Shown piece by piece: positions 23,508 through 34,123 of a DNA stretch of 64,000 nucleotides (position 1 is the first letter of the stretch; every line of letters starts with the position of its first letter). The translations under genes and the position numbers were made by a program. Under the pieces are notes generated by a model that saw only the letters and a list, made by a program, of their open reading frames with translations, was not told the DNA's origin and did not search any database. The stretch comes from Plantago ovata. Taxonomy: Eukaryota > Streptophyta > Magnoliopsida > Lamiales > Plantaginaceae. The DNA is taken from positions 87,254,871 to 87,318,870 of the forward strand of contig CM051455.1 of assembly GCA_028274465.1 (NCBI GenBank), written 5' to 3'.

Positions 23508-23519
23508 GCTCTGATACCA
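23508..23519 (-). other. Primer binding site of SIRE-A
   Basis: The minus strand reads TGGTATCAGAGC, the initiator-methionine tRNA primer sequence of copia elements. It lies two bases inside the 5' LTR, which starts at 23522. Confidence 0.9.
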
Positions 23520-23521
23520 CT

Positions 23522-23864
23522 TGTTGGTCCCTTTAAACAACAAGAAAAGACTAGAGGGGGGGGGGGTGAATAGTCTTTTCAAACTTTCGTCGTTTAAAAG
23601 CTTTCTCAACAAGTGCTTATTACTTTTTAGTAATGAGTTTGCTGATACTTAACTTTCTCAGAAAGTACTAGTTACTTTTCAGTAACGAGTTTTACTGGTA
23701 CTTTAAAAACAGAGTGTGGAAGTCTTTATACAATAAGTGCTTTTAAGAGAGTGCTAGTTTCAGGAAGTGAGAAAAGTGGCAGTGTACAATAAGTAAAGCT
23801 TGCTGAAAACTAAATTCGGTAAAGTAAATCACACAAACACTTTTATAGTGGTATCTGAGAGTGG
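23522..23864 (-). repeat. 5' LTR of SIRE-A, inner fragment
   Basis: Aligns to 9570-9913 of the 3' LTR. It breaks off after gagagtgg, where the gypsy material begins. By eye it differs from the partner at about 19 of 343 positions. Confidence 0.9.
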
Positions 23865-24153
23865 ATGCATAATGTGTTTCATGTCTCTTTACTGAAGAAA
23901 AAGATCAAGACTCGTTTTTCCCCAAATCCTAATTTACCAGAAATCAACAGCGAGGGCTCACCAATGACTTACCCAATTGCCGTGCTCCAAACTCGGTCGA
24001 TCCGTGCTCGCAATCGCCTTTCAACCGAACATCTGATTCAATGGTCTGGATTCCCGCTGGAAGCGGCGACCTAGGAGAAGCATGAGTCAATTCTCCGGCA
24101 GTACCCTAAATTCCCTTTGCCTTGAGGACAAGGCAAAATTGAGGAGAGAGCAT
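23865..24153 (+). pseudogene. Orphan copy of the gypsy pol 3' end
   Basis: This segment repeats 40372-40660 with about two differences by eye. It encodes the last part of integrase (MHNVFHVSLLKKKIKTRF) and the start of a chromodomain (LIQWSGFPLEAAT), and it ends with the polypurine tract that should lie only before a 3' LTR. In both copies the conserved tryptophan codon of the EATWE motif is TAG (24071 and 40579), so the stop was present before the duplication. It is not part of a normal 5' LTR and shows that the element was once a tandem dimer or was rearranged here. Confidence 0.85.
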
Positions 24154-24646
24154 TGTCGTGCCCATTATCTAGTCAATCCGTCAAAGGCGCATTTTACTTA
24201 ACGCATTTTCTATTTTGGCACTTTAGTATTTTACAGTTTACTGCAGCTGTAATTTCTATTTTATCTTTTAGTTTTGTGCAGGTGAATTGGCCGTTGAGAG
24301 AAACAGTCCACCCAGTAAATTACCTCCAGCTGTCCTTGTCCTATTTTGGCATCACTATATGTGTGTGGTGGAGAAAGGAAATAATCAGTGAAGTTTGTTG
24401 AGGTAATCTCACAGACTCCCATGCTATCCTAACTACCTAAATACATTGAATCTATCTATCTTCTATTCTAATACCTCACCGGAATATTGCAGGTTCCGAC
24501 TGTTTCTCCGGTCATTCACCAAGAGTTGTAATCGTCTCTTGCGATATTAATATAATCCTTCAGTTCATCTCATATTTATTCATATATCTGCTATTGCTTG
24601 CTTATTACATATTCATTTAGCTTAAAGTAGTACTTGGGCCACAACA
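24154..24646 (+). repeat. 5' LTR of the gypsy element
   Basis: 493 bp, from TGTCGTGCCC to GGCCACAACA. About five substitutions by eye separate it from 40661-41153. I chose 24154 rather than 23866 as the start because the polypurine tract of the 3' copy lies directly before the equivalent base. Confidence 0.85.
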
Positions 24647-24648
24647 AG

Positions 24649-24660
24649 TGGTATCCAGAG
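24649..24660 (+). other. Primer binding site of the gypsy element
   Basis: tggtatccagag, two bases inside the LTR. It is close to the initiator-methionine tRNA primer sequence TGGTATCAGAGC, with one extra or changed base. Confidence 0.7.
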
Positions 24661-24903
24661 CTCAGGTTATTCCGTTGCAGCAGAAGGTGGCCATGACAGG
24701 ATCAACAAACGCTCGCATCAAGGAATTATTGGAAACCCAGAAGAAACATGACACAGAAATCCAGAACTGTAGCAGAAGGTGTCCAGAGCTCAGGTTATTC
24801 CGTTGCAGCAGAAGGTGGCCATGACAGGATCAACAGACGCTCGCATCATGGAATTATTGGAAACCCAGAAGAAACATGACACAGAAATCCAGAACTGTAG
24901 CGC
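24661..24903 (+). repeat. 128-bp tandem duplication at the gag start
   Basis: The block starting ctcaggttat at 24661 repeats at 24789 with a period of 128 bp and a few substitutions (for example acaaacgc versus acagacgc). It covers the leader and the first gag codons, so two candidate gag starts exist. Confidence 0.85.
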
Positions 24904-26584
24904 CATCCTAGATGCCTTGAAGGTCAAGTTCTCTGCAGAAATGAACACCATGGGGGCCAAGGTAACCACAGTAGATCAGGCTGTGGGGGTGTTAGCTCAG
25001 AAGATGGAGCAGGTGATGGAGATGCAGCAAGGGATGCATCAACTCCTCCTGGACAGAGGAAAAGAAAAAGACAAAGATCAAGAACAAGGCAGTGGATCTG
25101 GTAAGAAAAATTCTGAAACATACACTATTCCTCCGTTACGCAACTTACATAATGATCACAATATGCACAAAACCCCAAACCTTGATGACACTCATGATAA
25201 GGATCAAGATCAGGATTACACACGATCCCTTTAGAAAATGTTACTTTAGTATACTACCCAGAAAACACACCAAGCTAATCAACCCCCAAATACCTTGCCT
25301 ACCTATAGATTAGAATTCCCAGAGTTTGCAGGGGACAATCCTAGGTCCTGGATTAGAAAGGCTAATAGGTATTTTCAAGTTAATCAGATTGAGCCGGAGA
25401 ATAGGGTCTTACATGCATCTTATTACCTGAATGGGGCTGCTGATCTTTTGTGGTGTGAGTATATTGATGGTAAGCCACACATCCACTGGGATATGTTCTG
25501 TGCTATGTTGTTGGAGAAGTTCCTTGTACCTGGACAAGAGGACATAGTCATGGACTTTACTCAATTAATACAGAAGGGAGATGTTGCAGATTATATTGAG
25601 CAGTTTGAAGAAATGAAGTCTTTGGTTAGAGCCAAACATCCAGCCATTAATGATGAGTTCTATGTATCCTGTTTTCTGAAAGGATTAAAAGAAGAAGTAA
25701 GAGTTTCAGTGCAGATGTTCAGACCTACAAGCTTGGTGACTGCTATGAACCAGGCCAGACAAATGGAGACCACATTGGAAGTTTGGTCCAGAAAGTGCAA
25801 ATTCACTCCAAGAGTTGTTCCTGCACCATACAAAACCACCAGTCAAGGGACCAGTTCATCCAGCAAGAACACTTCCAGTGGAAAAGATAATGCACTACCT
25901 ATCAAAAGACTGTCACAGGCAGAGTACAACTCAAGAAAAGAGAAAGGGCTTTGTTTCAACTGCAATGAGAAGTACACCTATGGTCACAAGTGTGCCAAGC
26001 TTTTCCAAATGGTAATGTCAGAAGAGGAAGAAGTGGTGGAGGAAGAGATTGAAGATCCTGACCTTACTATTCCAGCTGATGGAGAGATAACACTTCATGC
26101 TCTCCAGGGAAGCAGAGCACATAACTCTCTTAAGATAACTGGCCTGCATAAGAAGAGGAAACTGTCAATATTAATTGATAGTTGGAGTACACACAACTAT
26201 TTGGACCAAGCAACAGCTACAGAGTTGAGATGCAATGTGGAACCAACCCCTCCTTGGGTAATTACAGTAGCCAATGGAGAAAGAACTGTAAGTAAGGAGA
26301 AGAGTGCTTCCTTCCAGTGGACTTCTCAAGGTAACAAGTTCCATGTTGAGCTTAGAATTATACCTTTGGGTGGGTGTGATATAATTCTAGGACATGACTG
26401 GTTATGGCAATATGATCCTGTCACTCTATCTTTAAAGAAGAACTGCCTTATTGTAACTAAACAAGGCAAGAAAATACAGTTGCAAGGAGAAGGAGGAGAT
26501 GCCACTCTAAGCTACTTGAGTGGGAAGGGACTCAAAAAGCTAGTACAGAAAACAACTCATGGGATTGTAGCTCAGCTATTTTAG
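24779..26584 (+). pseudogene. Gypsy gag and protease
   Basis: One frame continuous with pol, interrupted by stops at 25232, a second shortly after (near 25250) and 26582. The N-terminal part is a coiled coil (KMEQVMEMQQGMHQLLLD) followed by a charged linker. The gag core is recognised by FAGDNPRSWIRKANRYF, the usual G-(D/E)-x-P-x-x-W region, and GLKEEVRVSV. The zinc knuckle is CFNCNEKYTYGHKC. The protease active-site motif, normally DSGSTHNF, reads DSWSTHNY, so the glycine needed next to the catalytic aspartate is lost. The GCDIILGHDWL motif that closes the protease fold is intact. The preferred start is the MTGSTDARIMELL methionine near 24821, because the upstream codons come from the duplicated leader. 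Confidence 0.9.
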
Positions 26585-28031
26585 ATGAAAGGAGAGACAA
26601 TACCTGAAGAAGTACCCCCTTGTATCCAAGCTATTCTCCTGCAGTATCAGGATGTGTTTGCAGAAATCAAGTGTCTTCCACCTGTAAGACACATTGAACA
26701 TAACATCACATTGAAAGAAGGGGCGCAACCAATACAACAAAGACCTTACAGAGTCTCTCATACTCTGAAAGATGAGGTGGAGAAAATAGTGGAAGATTTA
26801 TTACAACAGGGGTTAATTAATCCTTGTTCCAGCCCATTTGCATCACCTGTCCTCTTGGTTAAGAAAAAAGATTCCACATGGAGGATGTGTGTGGATTACA
26901 GAAAATTGGATGAAGTGACAGTGAAAGACAAGTTTCCTATGCCGGTTATTGAAGATCTCATTTCAGAGTTACATGGTGCAGTGGTTTTTTCAAAGCTGGA
27001 CCTGAGACAAGGTTACTTTCAAATCAGGTTAAAAGAGCAAGACAAGCACAAAACCGCCTTTGTTACTCATCATGGACAGTATAAGTTCAATGTGATGCCC
27101 TTTGGCCTCACCAATGCCCCTGCCACTTTCCAGAAGCTTATGAATGAGATATTCTCTTCATTATTAAGAAGGTGTGTTGTAGTTTTCTTTGATGACATTT
27201 TAGTCTATAGTCCTACCCTGCAACAACATTGTGAACACCTCACACAGGTTTTACAGATTCTCAGAATGCATGACTTATATGCAAAACAGTCTAAGTGCTC
27301 ATTTGCCATGCCACAAATTGACTACTTGGGTTATATCATAAGTGCTGAAGGGGTGGGAACTGACCCTGACAAAATTAAAACAATGGTTGATTGGCCCTTG
27401 CCAAAAACCTTGAAAGCATTGAGAGGGTTCTTAGGATTCACTGGATACTACAGAAGGTTTTCTCCTAAGTATGGAGTGGTGGCTAGACCACTCACTGACA
27501 TGACCAAGAAGAATAGTTTCAAGTGGACAGTAGAAGCAGAACATGCCTTCCAATTATTGAAGGAACAGTTGATGAAAGCACCAATATTGGCCTTACCTGA
27601 TTTCAAGCTTCCATCGGAAATGGAAACAGATGCTTGCCAGACAGGGATTGGAGCAGTTCTGATGCAGCAAGGCAGACCCATAGCTTACTTCAGACAGGCC
27701 ATTTGTCCCAAGAATCAGGCCTTGTCCACCTATGAGAAGGAACTGTTAGCAATCATGACAGCGGTTTCAAAATGGTCTGTCTATTTAATTGGCTCCAAAT
27801 TCATAATCAGAACATATCATGTCAGCCTCAAGTATCTCAAGGAGCAAAAGATTACTAACTCCATTCAACAAAAGTGGTTATATAAACTCATGGGGTATGA
27901 TTTTGTGATAGAATACAAACAAGGGAAGGCCAACCTAGTTGCTGATGCCTTGTCAAGAAAATATGAATACATGGTTGAGCAAGAACAAGAAACTAGTGAG
28001 TTGAAGATGCTTACCACACAGTTACAAGGGT
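26585..28031 (+). pseudogene. Gypsy reverse transcriptase and RNase H
   Basis: Same frame as gag. RT domain: RPYRVSHTLKDEVEKIV, PCSSPFASPVLLVKKKD, FSKLDLRQGYFQI, FGLTNAPATFQKLMN and the catalytic FFDDILVYS (Y-x-DD family), then GYIISAEGVGTDP. RNase H: the first catalytic aspartate in ETDACQTGIGAVL, glutamate in LSTYEKELLAI, and a third block RTYHVSLKYL where the usual RTD aspartate is tyrosine, so RNase H is probably dead. It ends with ADALSRKYE and a short linker. A TGA at 28031 follows from a one-base shift relative to the integrase part that resumes at 39257. The gene is then split by Copia-2. Confidence 0.93.
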
Positions 28032-28036
28032 GATCC
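28032..28036 (+). repeat. Target site duplication of Copia-2, left copy
   Basis: gatcc here and gatcc at 39257-39261 flank Copia-2 exactly. This proves it inserted as a unit into the gypsy pol gene. Confidence 0.92.
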
Positions 28037-30105
28037 AGATAGTGTATATGTCCTAGAGACAGTCCTTACTAAGGGCATGGTGTCCTTGTAGAGGGCATAT
28101 ATGTATTATTACACAGGTCGACGCAATATAATATATGTTTGTTGCATTTTACTATTGAGTATCGCTTTCATATTTATATTACACCAGACTGCAGCATGTC
28201 ATATCTTTATTACTGTCTGTATTGATATTAAACATGTCCCCTCGGATAGATGACCGATCACACAGATAGTGGGAGCTATGTGAGTTATCATCTATCCCAA
28301 ACTCTCCCTAGTCGAGGTTCATCTCGGATGTGGGGGTCTGAATGAACCAGACAAGACTAGTATGCATGGAGGTTATACTTGTTGGAGCAAGTGTGAGCCG
28401 ATCCCACGGCCACGGAACGGATTGTTGGACAATCGAGAAACGTTCCCATAACTGCGCATAGTTGTTCGAAGAAGCTTTATCGAACAATGGAAGTACCCAC
28501 CGGACACTCCCATCGATGTATACTCTACACCGAAGTGTCTATGGGAACCGGTAAGTTGTCGAAGTGATACCATTCGTCCTTTGTACTTACATGACTTTAT
28601 CATCACATTTGTTGCCCCATATCCTTGGTGGACCCGTCGATGTCAGCTCTGAATAAGAAGCTGACCTAAGACACGATCCAGGATTATGGCTACATACAAA
28701 TGGGGGTGATAAGTGATTCTGTGAAGGATTCATCTCTCAAGTGTAGCACAGGAGAGAACTGCTCATAGTTTGCATAGTTGTGTTGGTAAAGTCACTGGCG
28801 AGTGAAAATGATATATTATGATGGTCATGATGGTCATAAGTATATCTTAACCAAGCAACTCCCTGAGACGCCCGTGGATGTATTATTGGGATAGACACTT
28901 CATCGATCCTAGATACATTCGAGCAAGTCAGATGAAGGGACGTTACCATCGCCGCGTTGAGCGCAACAGGCTTCGCAACGAAAGGGTTAGCTTTGAGAAA
29001 CCTCTCAAACGTCCTCACCTATTAATATTGCAAATGGAACCGTCTAGGAATTCCATGTTGCCTAGTCTAGGACCTGCTTAATACGATGAGGCCCTATGGG
29101 TCACACTATGTGGTGATTCAGTCTATCAGAATATCCTTGAAGATGGAATCGCAATTAATTTGGAATTAATTGTGATTGATGGATTATAATTGATTTGGAA
29201 TTAATTATAATATTTGGTGGCTCAATTAATGATTTGGAATTATTAATTGAATTGGCTAATTAATTGTATTTTATGTAAATACAATTAAATATTATATTTT
29301 GGAAATATAATGGAGGTTTGATTAGAAAGGATATGTTAATTTAGAATTAACATATGCACTTGGGCAAAATCTACTTGGAGTTTGAATTGTCTTAGAACTA
29401 TAAGTGGGTCCCAAAATTGGGACCCACCTACTGTCCCTAGGAGGCGCGCACGCATGATGGATAAGGGGAAGGAGTTCGACTCCTTCCTCTATTAGAAGTC
29501 CAAGGGATAAGTTAGATTTTCCTGATTGAGTTTTGATTTGATTGAGAATGAATCTAGACTTGATATTGGTTTCCTTGTGCGATAAGAATTAGATTCTTAT
29601 TCCTTTACGAAGTCTAATTGCTTATGCTTTAGGCTTCTATAGACTACTATATATAGTGGACTATTAGAGAGCTTTTTAAACACAGTTTTGAACACAGTTT
29701 CAGACATAGACTTTCACAGTTATTCTACCCAGTTTTCTTAGAGAAAATAAAAATCTCTCCCCTCCTCTTTAGCCACCGTCTTCTTGGTCACACAAAGAAT
29801 ATCCTAGCATTCTTCCGATAGGCTGTTCATCCGTGGATACCCAGGTTGAGGTTCTAGGAGCTGGAAACTAACTCTTATTGTCTTGCAGATATACAGAGTA
29901 TTGTAGATATCTTCGACTTCGACGAAGGAGAAGATACACCGGAATATTACGAAGACTTGGAAGTTGCTTTGGAAGTAAGGTTAGTCTTGTAATTGACGTG
30001 TTTATAGATATACAACATATGCATAATCAATTAACCTGTATGTTAAGAAAATTTTTGAAATTCCGCTGCGTACCCTAGGGGTAACTCTGACCATATTTTC
30101 TTACA
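28037..30105 (+). repeat. 5' LTR of Copia-2
   Basis: 2,069 bp, starting aGATAG (first T mutated; the partner has TGATAG) and ending TTTTCTTACA. TATA box actatatatagtgg lies near 29646. It differs from the 3' LTR by about 20 substitutions in the first 800 bp by eye, plus a 12-bp duplication here (gatggtcat twice, near 28821) and a block of about 34 bp found only in the partner. Confidence 0.93.
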
Positions 30106-30106
30106 G

Positions 30107-30119
30107 TGGTATCGGAGCC
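30107..30119 (+). other. Primer binding site of Copia-2
   Basis: tggtatcggagcc, one base after the LTR. It matches the initiator-methionine tRNA primer with one change (CAG to CGG). Confidence 0.88.
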
Positions 30120-30290
30120 AGGTTAATTGATTACGTATATACGTATATATATTGTATGATTTTGTAGATATGTGGATGCAATTGATTCTATGATAAATTC
30201 GATTTTCAAAAGTTTTTTTTATATAAATTTAGAATTTATATTTTTCAAAAAAAAAAAAATTATATATATATATATATATATATTTTTCTT

Positions 30291-30569
30291 CCGGACCGGG
30301 CCGCCTGCGCGTCGCAGGCGGCGGGCCCGCGGCACGGGCGCTAGGCACCCGTGTACCGCGGGCACCCGGGTACCTGCGTGACGCAAGTACCCGGAGCCTG
30401 CGGACGCAGGCGCCCGGCGCCCCAGGCGCCGGGCCCCTGCACCCGAGACACCGGTGATCGCGTGCCGCGGGCGCCGGTCGCCCGGGACCGTGGCGCCGGT
30501 ACCCGCGTGCCGCAGGCGTCAGGCTCCGGGGGCCGCGGGCATCGGGGGGACGGGAAATCCGGTCCCACG
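30291..30569 (+). repeat. GC-rich palindrome island in the Copia-2 leader
   Basis: About 280 bp of very GC-rich sequence in an AT-rich leader, edged on both sides by an A run plus a TATA run (30246-30285 and 30572-30597). It is packed with short nested inverted repeats such as GCCTGCG-cgt-CGCAGGC, and GCGCCCGGCGCC next to GGCGCCGGGC. The frames that cross it on both strands are by-products of composition, not genes. Confidence 0.85.
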
Positions 30570-31071
30570 TTTCAAAAAAAAAAAATTATATATATTTTCG
30601 GGTTGGACCCAAAATCGAATTTTTGAAAGTTTTGAGGATTGAATTTTATATTTGGAGTATAATATGATTTAATTGTAATTGTTTTAAACTAGAGGGGTTA
30701 AATTTAATTAGTATAAAGTTAAAGGTCCCATTTGTAATTTATCAATTTATTGTTTATTGCAAATTAGTCCTTCTACTTTTGAATTTTAGATTTAACACCT
30801 CCAAGGTTTTTAAAATTACAATTAAGTCCTTCGGGTTTTCGAAAATTGCTACTTGGTCAATAGAATTTTCGATTATTCAATCTAGTCCAAATTTTCAATT
30901 ATTTCATAGAGATTATAAGTATGGAATTATAATTTTCATAATGAAATTATGAAGTCATTTGTCATCCACATAGGCTACTACTTGTTTCATTTGCTCTATA
31001 TGCTATTGTTTGACAATGCATGTTTAAATACCATGTTTTTACATTCCGTTCGACCGCTATGCATGCGAGGG

Positions 31072-31222
31072 TAGGCGGCGCCCTCTTATATGTCGGACCG
31101 CATATTTATGTATGGGTAGGCGGCACCCATTATGTGCTTGACCGCGTTTAGAACTAGAATAGATAGGCGGCATCCATTACGTGTAGACCGTTCATGCATG
31201 ATGGGTAGGCGGCGCCCTTACT
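31072..31222 (+). repeat. Minisatellite of about 46 bp, Copia-2 leader
   Basis: Four units with core GGGTAGGCGGCRCCC followed by a (G)ACCGC block. The TAGGCGGC cores lie at 31072, 31117, 31164 and 31206, so the spacing is 45, 47 and 42. The same unit occurs at 47381-47526 and 50593-50647. Confidence 0.85.
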
Positions 31223-31257
31223 TGTTTGTAGATGACTGATAACAACCCTCAAGCTAT

Positions 31258-32521
31258 TGATGAATGTGTATTTTACACTTTCATTTGAGTCTTTTTCACC
31301 TATTTTAACTATCCTCTATGTTAATTTAGCTATATTTTAGTGCATTTTATTAGAATAGTGTCACGTTTCCCTTTAGATTTTATTTTACAGGTTTTGGTTG
31401 AAAATCGAGGATTTCCGGGCAATTATATTGAAGTTGACAAGGAATTGGTGTTCCAGAAGCCTATTTGGAGTATCTGAAGGTTTCCGGATAGGATTTGGAG
31501 TCTAGGGGTCGAATCTGGAGGTTAGAAGGCCACTAGAAGACACAAACCGAGTCCGAAAAGGGGAAAAAAAGTCGAAAATGCGGAATTCCGCGAAATTTTC
31601 TCTGGGGCTAACCGCCCCAGACGTGGGGCGAACCGCCCCACAGTATTTCGGGGCCTATATATAGTTGCTCAGTTTTCTCCGAAAATCATATCTTTCCGGA
31701 CCTACTTTCCCACCTCTCTCTGTAGTTTTAGGTAGGGACTTCCCAGAGCCTGTTCTGGGGGTCCGTAGCTTAGGGGACACTTTTTCATAGCAGTTTGGAG
31801 CTCGTAGGATCGCAATCATCCGGAGATTGACAACCTTCGGTAACTTTGTTTCTTACAGTTTTATTCTACTTATTTTATTATATTCTTTCAACATGTTTTC
31901 TTCTATGATTTCTGTTGATTGCATGCTTATTATGAGTAGCTAAACTTATCGTTGGTGGTAGTATGTGAATTCTTAGCGAAGGGAAGATAATCATGCTAAT
32001 GGCTATATCGCGCATTATACTCCGTGTCATTGCTTTATTTCGTTGATCAGGCACAACCTAAATTCTCGTATGTTGTATTAATTATTATGCACAATCGGAC
32101 ACTTGTCGACCTGTGTGCGAGTTTATCTTCGTAGTGTTGAATAATTACGGAACACATTAGGACAATAGTGATTGACTTGTCAGACCAATTATCTTCGTAG
32201 TGCTTAATATTTGCAACAGGACACTAGATTGATTCAAAGATCTCTATGCAAGACCGAGGAATTTATGCATGATTATCGACCCATTATGCTAAGAAGGATC
32301 ATACTATCACCAATCTCCATTATCTGCTAGAAACCCCCTTTTGCTATCTGTCTGCTGCTTTATATTCTCTTGTTAAATAGATAAAGCTAGTTATAGTCCT
32401 GAGAGAGCGACACTCGAGTCATTCTACTGCTACACTACGGTTTTCGTTGTAGTTGTGGATTGCCTTTGGCTAATTACAAATTTATTTGATTAATTAGAAT
32501 CTGACAAATTCCGGTTCATCA
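31258..32521 (+). repeat. Solo LTR of the Athila-like family
   Basis: 1,264 bp that aligns, in reverse orientation, to the LTRs at 428-1623 and 6830-7997. Same TGATGA start and TCATCA end. TATA box ctatatatag is at 31655-31664, with GGGGCGAACCGCCCC-type palindromes just upstream (31613-31641). Flanking bases gctat (31253-31257) and gctac (32522-32526) match at four of five positions. No internal region is present, so the element was reduced to one LTR by recombination. Confidence 0.92.
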
Positions 32522-33058
32522 GCTACAAGCCCCAACCAATATAAGTACAAAAATATATATATGTATGTATTTCTGAGATGCTTTCCATAGGGTGCTTTAA
32601 TTCTGAACTTTCATTGCGTTTTCTTGTATTGGCGACCTAGTCTTACAGACTCGCAGTAATCGTCAGATTAGAGTAAGTCTATGGTTATGACTTACTGCAT
32701 ATTGTATCTAGCGACCTCGATAGGTACAATATGTAGGGCATCAGGTTAAATTAGATTTAACAACCAAGAGTTGTGTGACGCAATTGGATAGTCTTACTAG
32801 TCCTACCGGTCATATTATTCTATGCGACCAGCCCCCGTTGGAGTATAGCATAGTATGGATTTGGATCTTGGCCACTACCGTAACTTGTTGGACATTACCC
32901 GTATGTTTGTTGTGGGGGCAAGCATATGTGAAAATAGTGGGAGCCAAACAGCTAAAGGACCTTGTTGTTTAGTTATGTTGACTGTGTATTTAGAAATAAT
33001 ATTTCGATAGTTGATTTATTATTTTCGCTCTATATTATTTCTCCTTAGGATATTAGAA
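32522..33058 (+). other. Copia-2 leader, remainder
   Basis: AT-rich untranslated leader between the solo LTR and the gag start. No gene or repeat of note is seen. Confidence 0.6.
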
Positions 33059-34123
33059 ATGGCTATACCGTCCTCCGAGCTTGTTGCCAACTTGGAGTTG
33101 CAAAAGCTAACAGGACCAAACTACGTGGATTGGATCCATGAGGTACGAAAGGTGCTATGGTACAATGAGGTTGAGTACGTCTTGGACGAACCTATCCCTC
33201 CACCTCCCACTGAATTCACTACGGCAACCTGTGATTGCTATTATGAATTGGAAGTGGAAAGGGCCGAGTTTGTAAAGAACTTGTTGCTGAATGCTATGTC
33301 TGACAATATGGTTGGACCATGTCGAGACAAGGAACCATATGAGATTGTGAAATATCTCTACTCATTCTTGGATGCTCCAAGGATGTGTGAAGGGTTCGAA
33401 GCTATCAAGATCATGCTTATCAAAAGGCTTGGGACAGAAGAGCTGTCGCCTGAACAAGTTAAGTCATTGGTTGACTTTCTATTACAACTTGTTGGATTTG
33501 GCTTAGAGATAGAAGCTAAAGCTTCCATTATCTTGATCGTGCAAAGATTGTTGCAATCTATTCACAATCCCAATGTTGGGATAGCAACAGAGTTGATTGC
33601 TGAGAGACCCATTGCCAACAGATTCCCAAGGGTCAATCGTAGACCCAAAAGGAAGAGAGGTGGCAAGAATGGGCGCTATCGTAGGATGGCTGAATTTCGA
33701 CTTAGGATCGAGATTTGTCTCTATTGCAAGCTCAAGGGCCACTGGAAGAAAGATTGCCCTAAGCTTAGGGCAGATCAAGCTAAGAAGTCATCAGCTTCTG
33801 GCTCAGGTATGTTTGTTATTGAAATGAACATGACTACTTTTGACTCCAATGGTTGGGTATTAGATACAGACTATGGCTCACACATTTGTAATAATGTGCA
33901 GGGGCTAATTGATCACAGGCTAGTCAAGCAAGGTGAAATCGACTTGCATGTTGGGAACGACAATCCAGTTGAAGTCAAACGCGTTGGACGCAGCAAGATA
34001 GATTTACCTTCGGGACAATGTTTAGAACTTGATAATGTTTATTTTGTTCCATCCATTGTCAGAAATATTATTTTCATTCCATTGTTAGACAATATGGGTT
34101 TTTTCCTTTCGATTTGCGAATAA
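33059..34123 (+). pseudogene. Copia-2 gag and protease
   Basis: Starts MAIPSSELVANLELQKLTG at the first ATG after the leader. The gag core LTGPNYVDWIHEVRKVLWYNE is shared with Copia-D. The zinc knuckle is CLYCKLKGHWKKDC (CX2CX4HX4C). The protease region reads WVLDTDYGSHICNN, where the active-site D-T-S/G is changed to DTD, followed by a VPSIVRNI block. The frame is lost in a T run at 34097-34102. Reading one base over continues the protein into integrase, so a single-base indel in the homopolymer explains the break. Upstream gag is shorter than in Copia-D, and a stretch around residues 85-110 seems degraded. Confidence 0.9.

Noticed and set aside
23866-24153. Treating 23866 as the start of the gypsy 5' LTR, which would make the LTR 781 bp and coding
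   Set aside because: The polypurine tract of the 3' copy lies at 40644-40660, and typical chromovirus LTRs begin after it. The upstream match is better read as duplicated pol sequence.
28373-29081. Open frames in the Copia-2 LTRs, repeated at 37501-38195
   Set aside because: They recur because the LTRs are repeats; they hold no recognised domain and no start context.
30341-30642. Arginine/proline/glycine-rich frames on both strands of the GC-rich island
   Set aside because: High GC removes stop codons in all frames; composition explains them, and there is no conserved motif.
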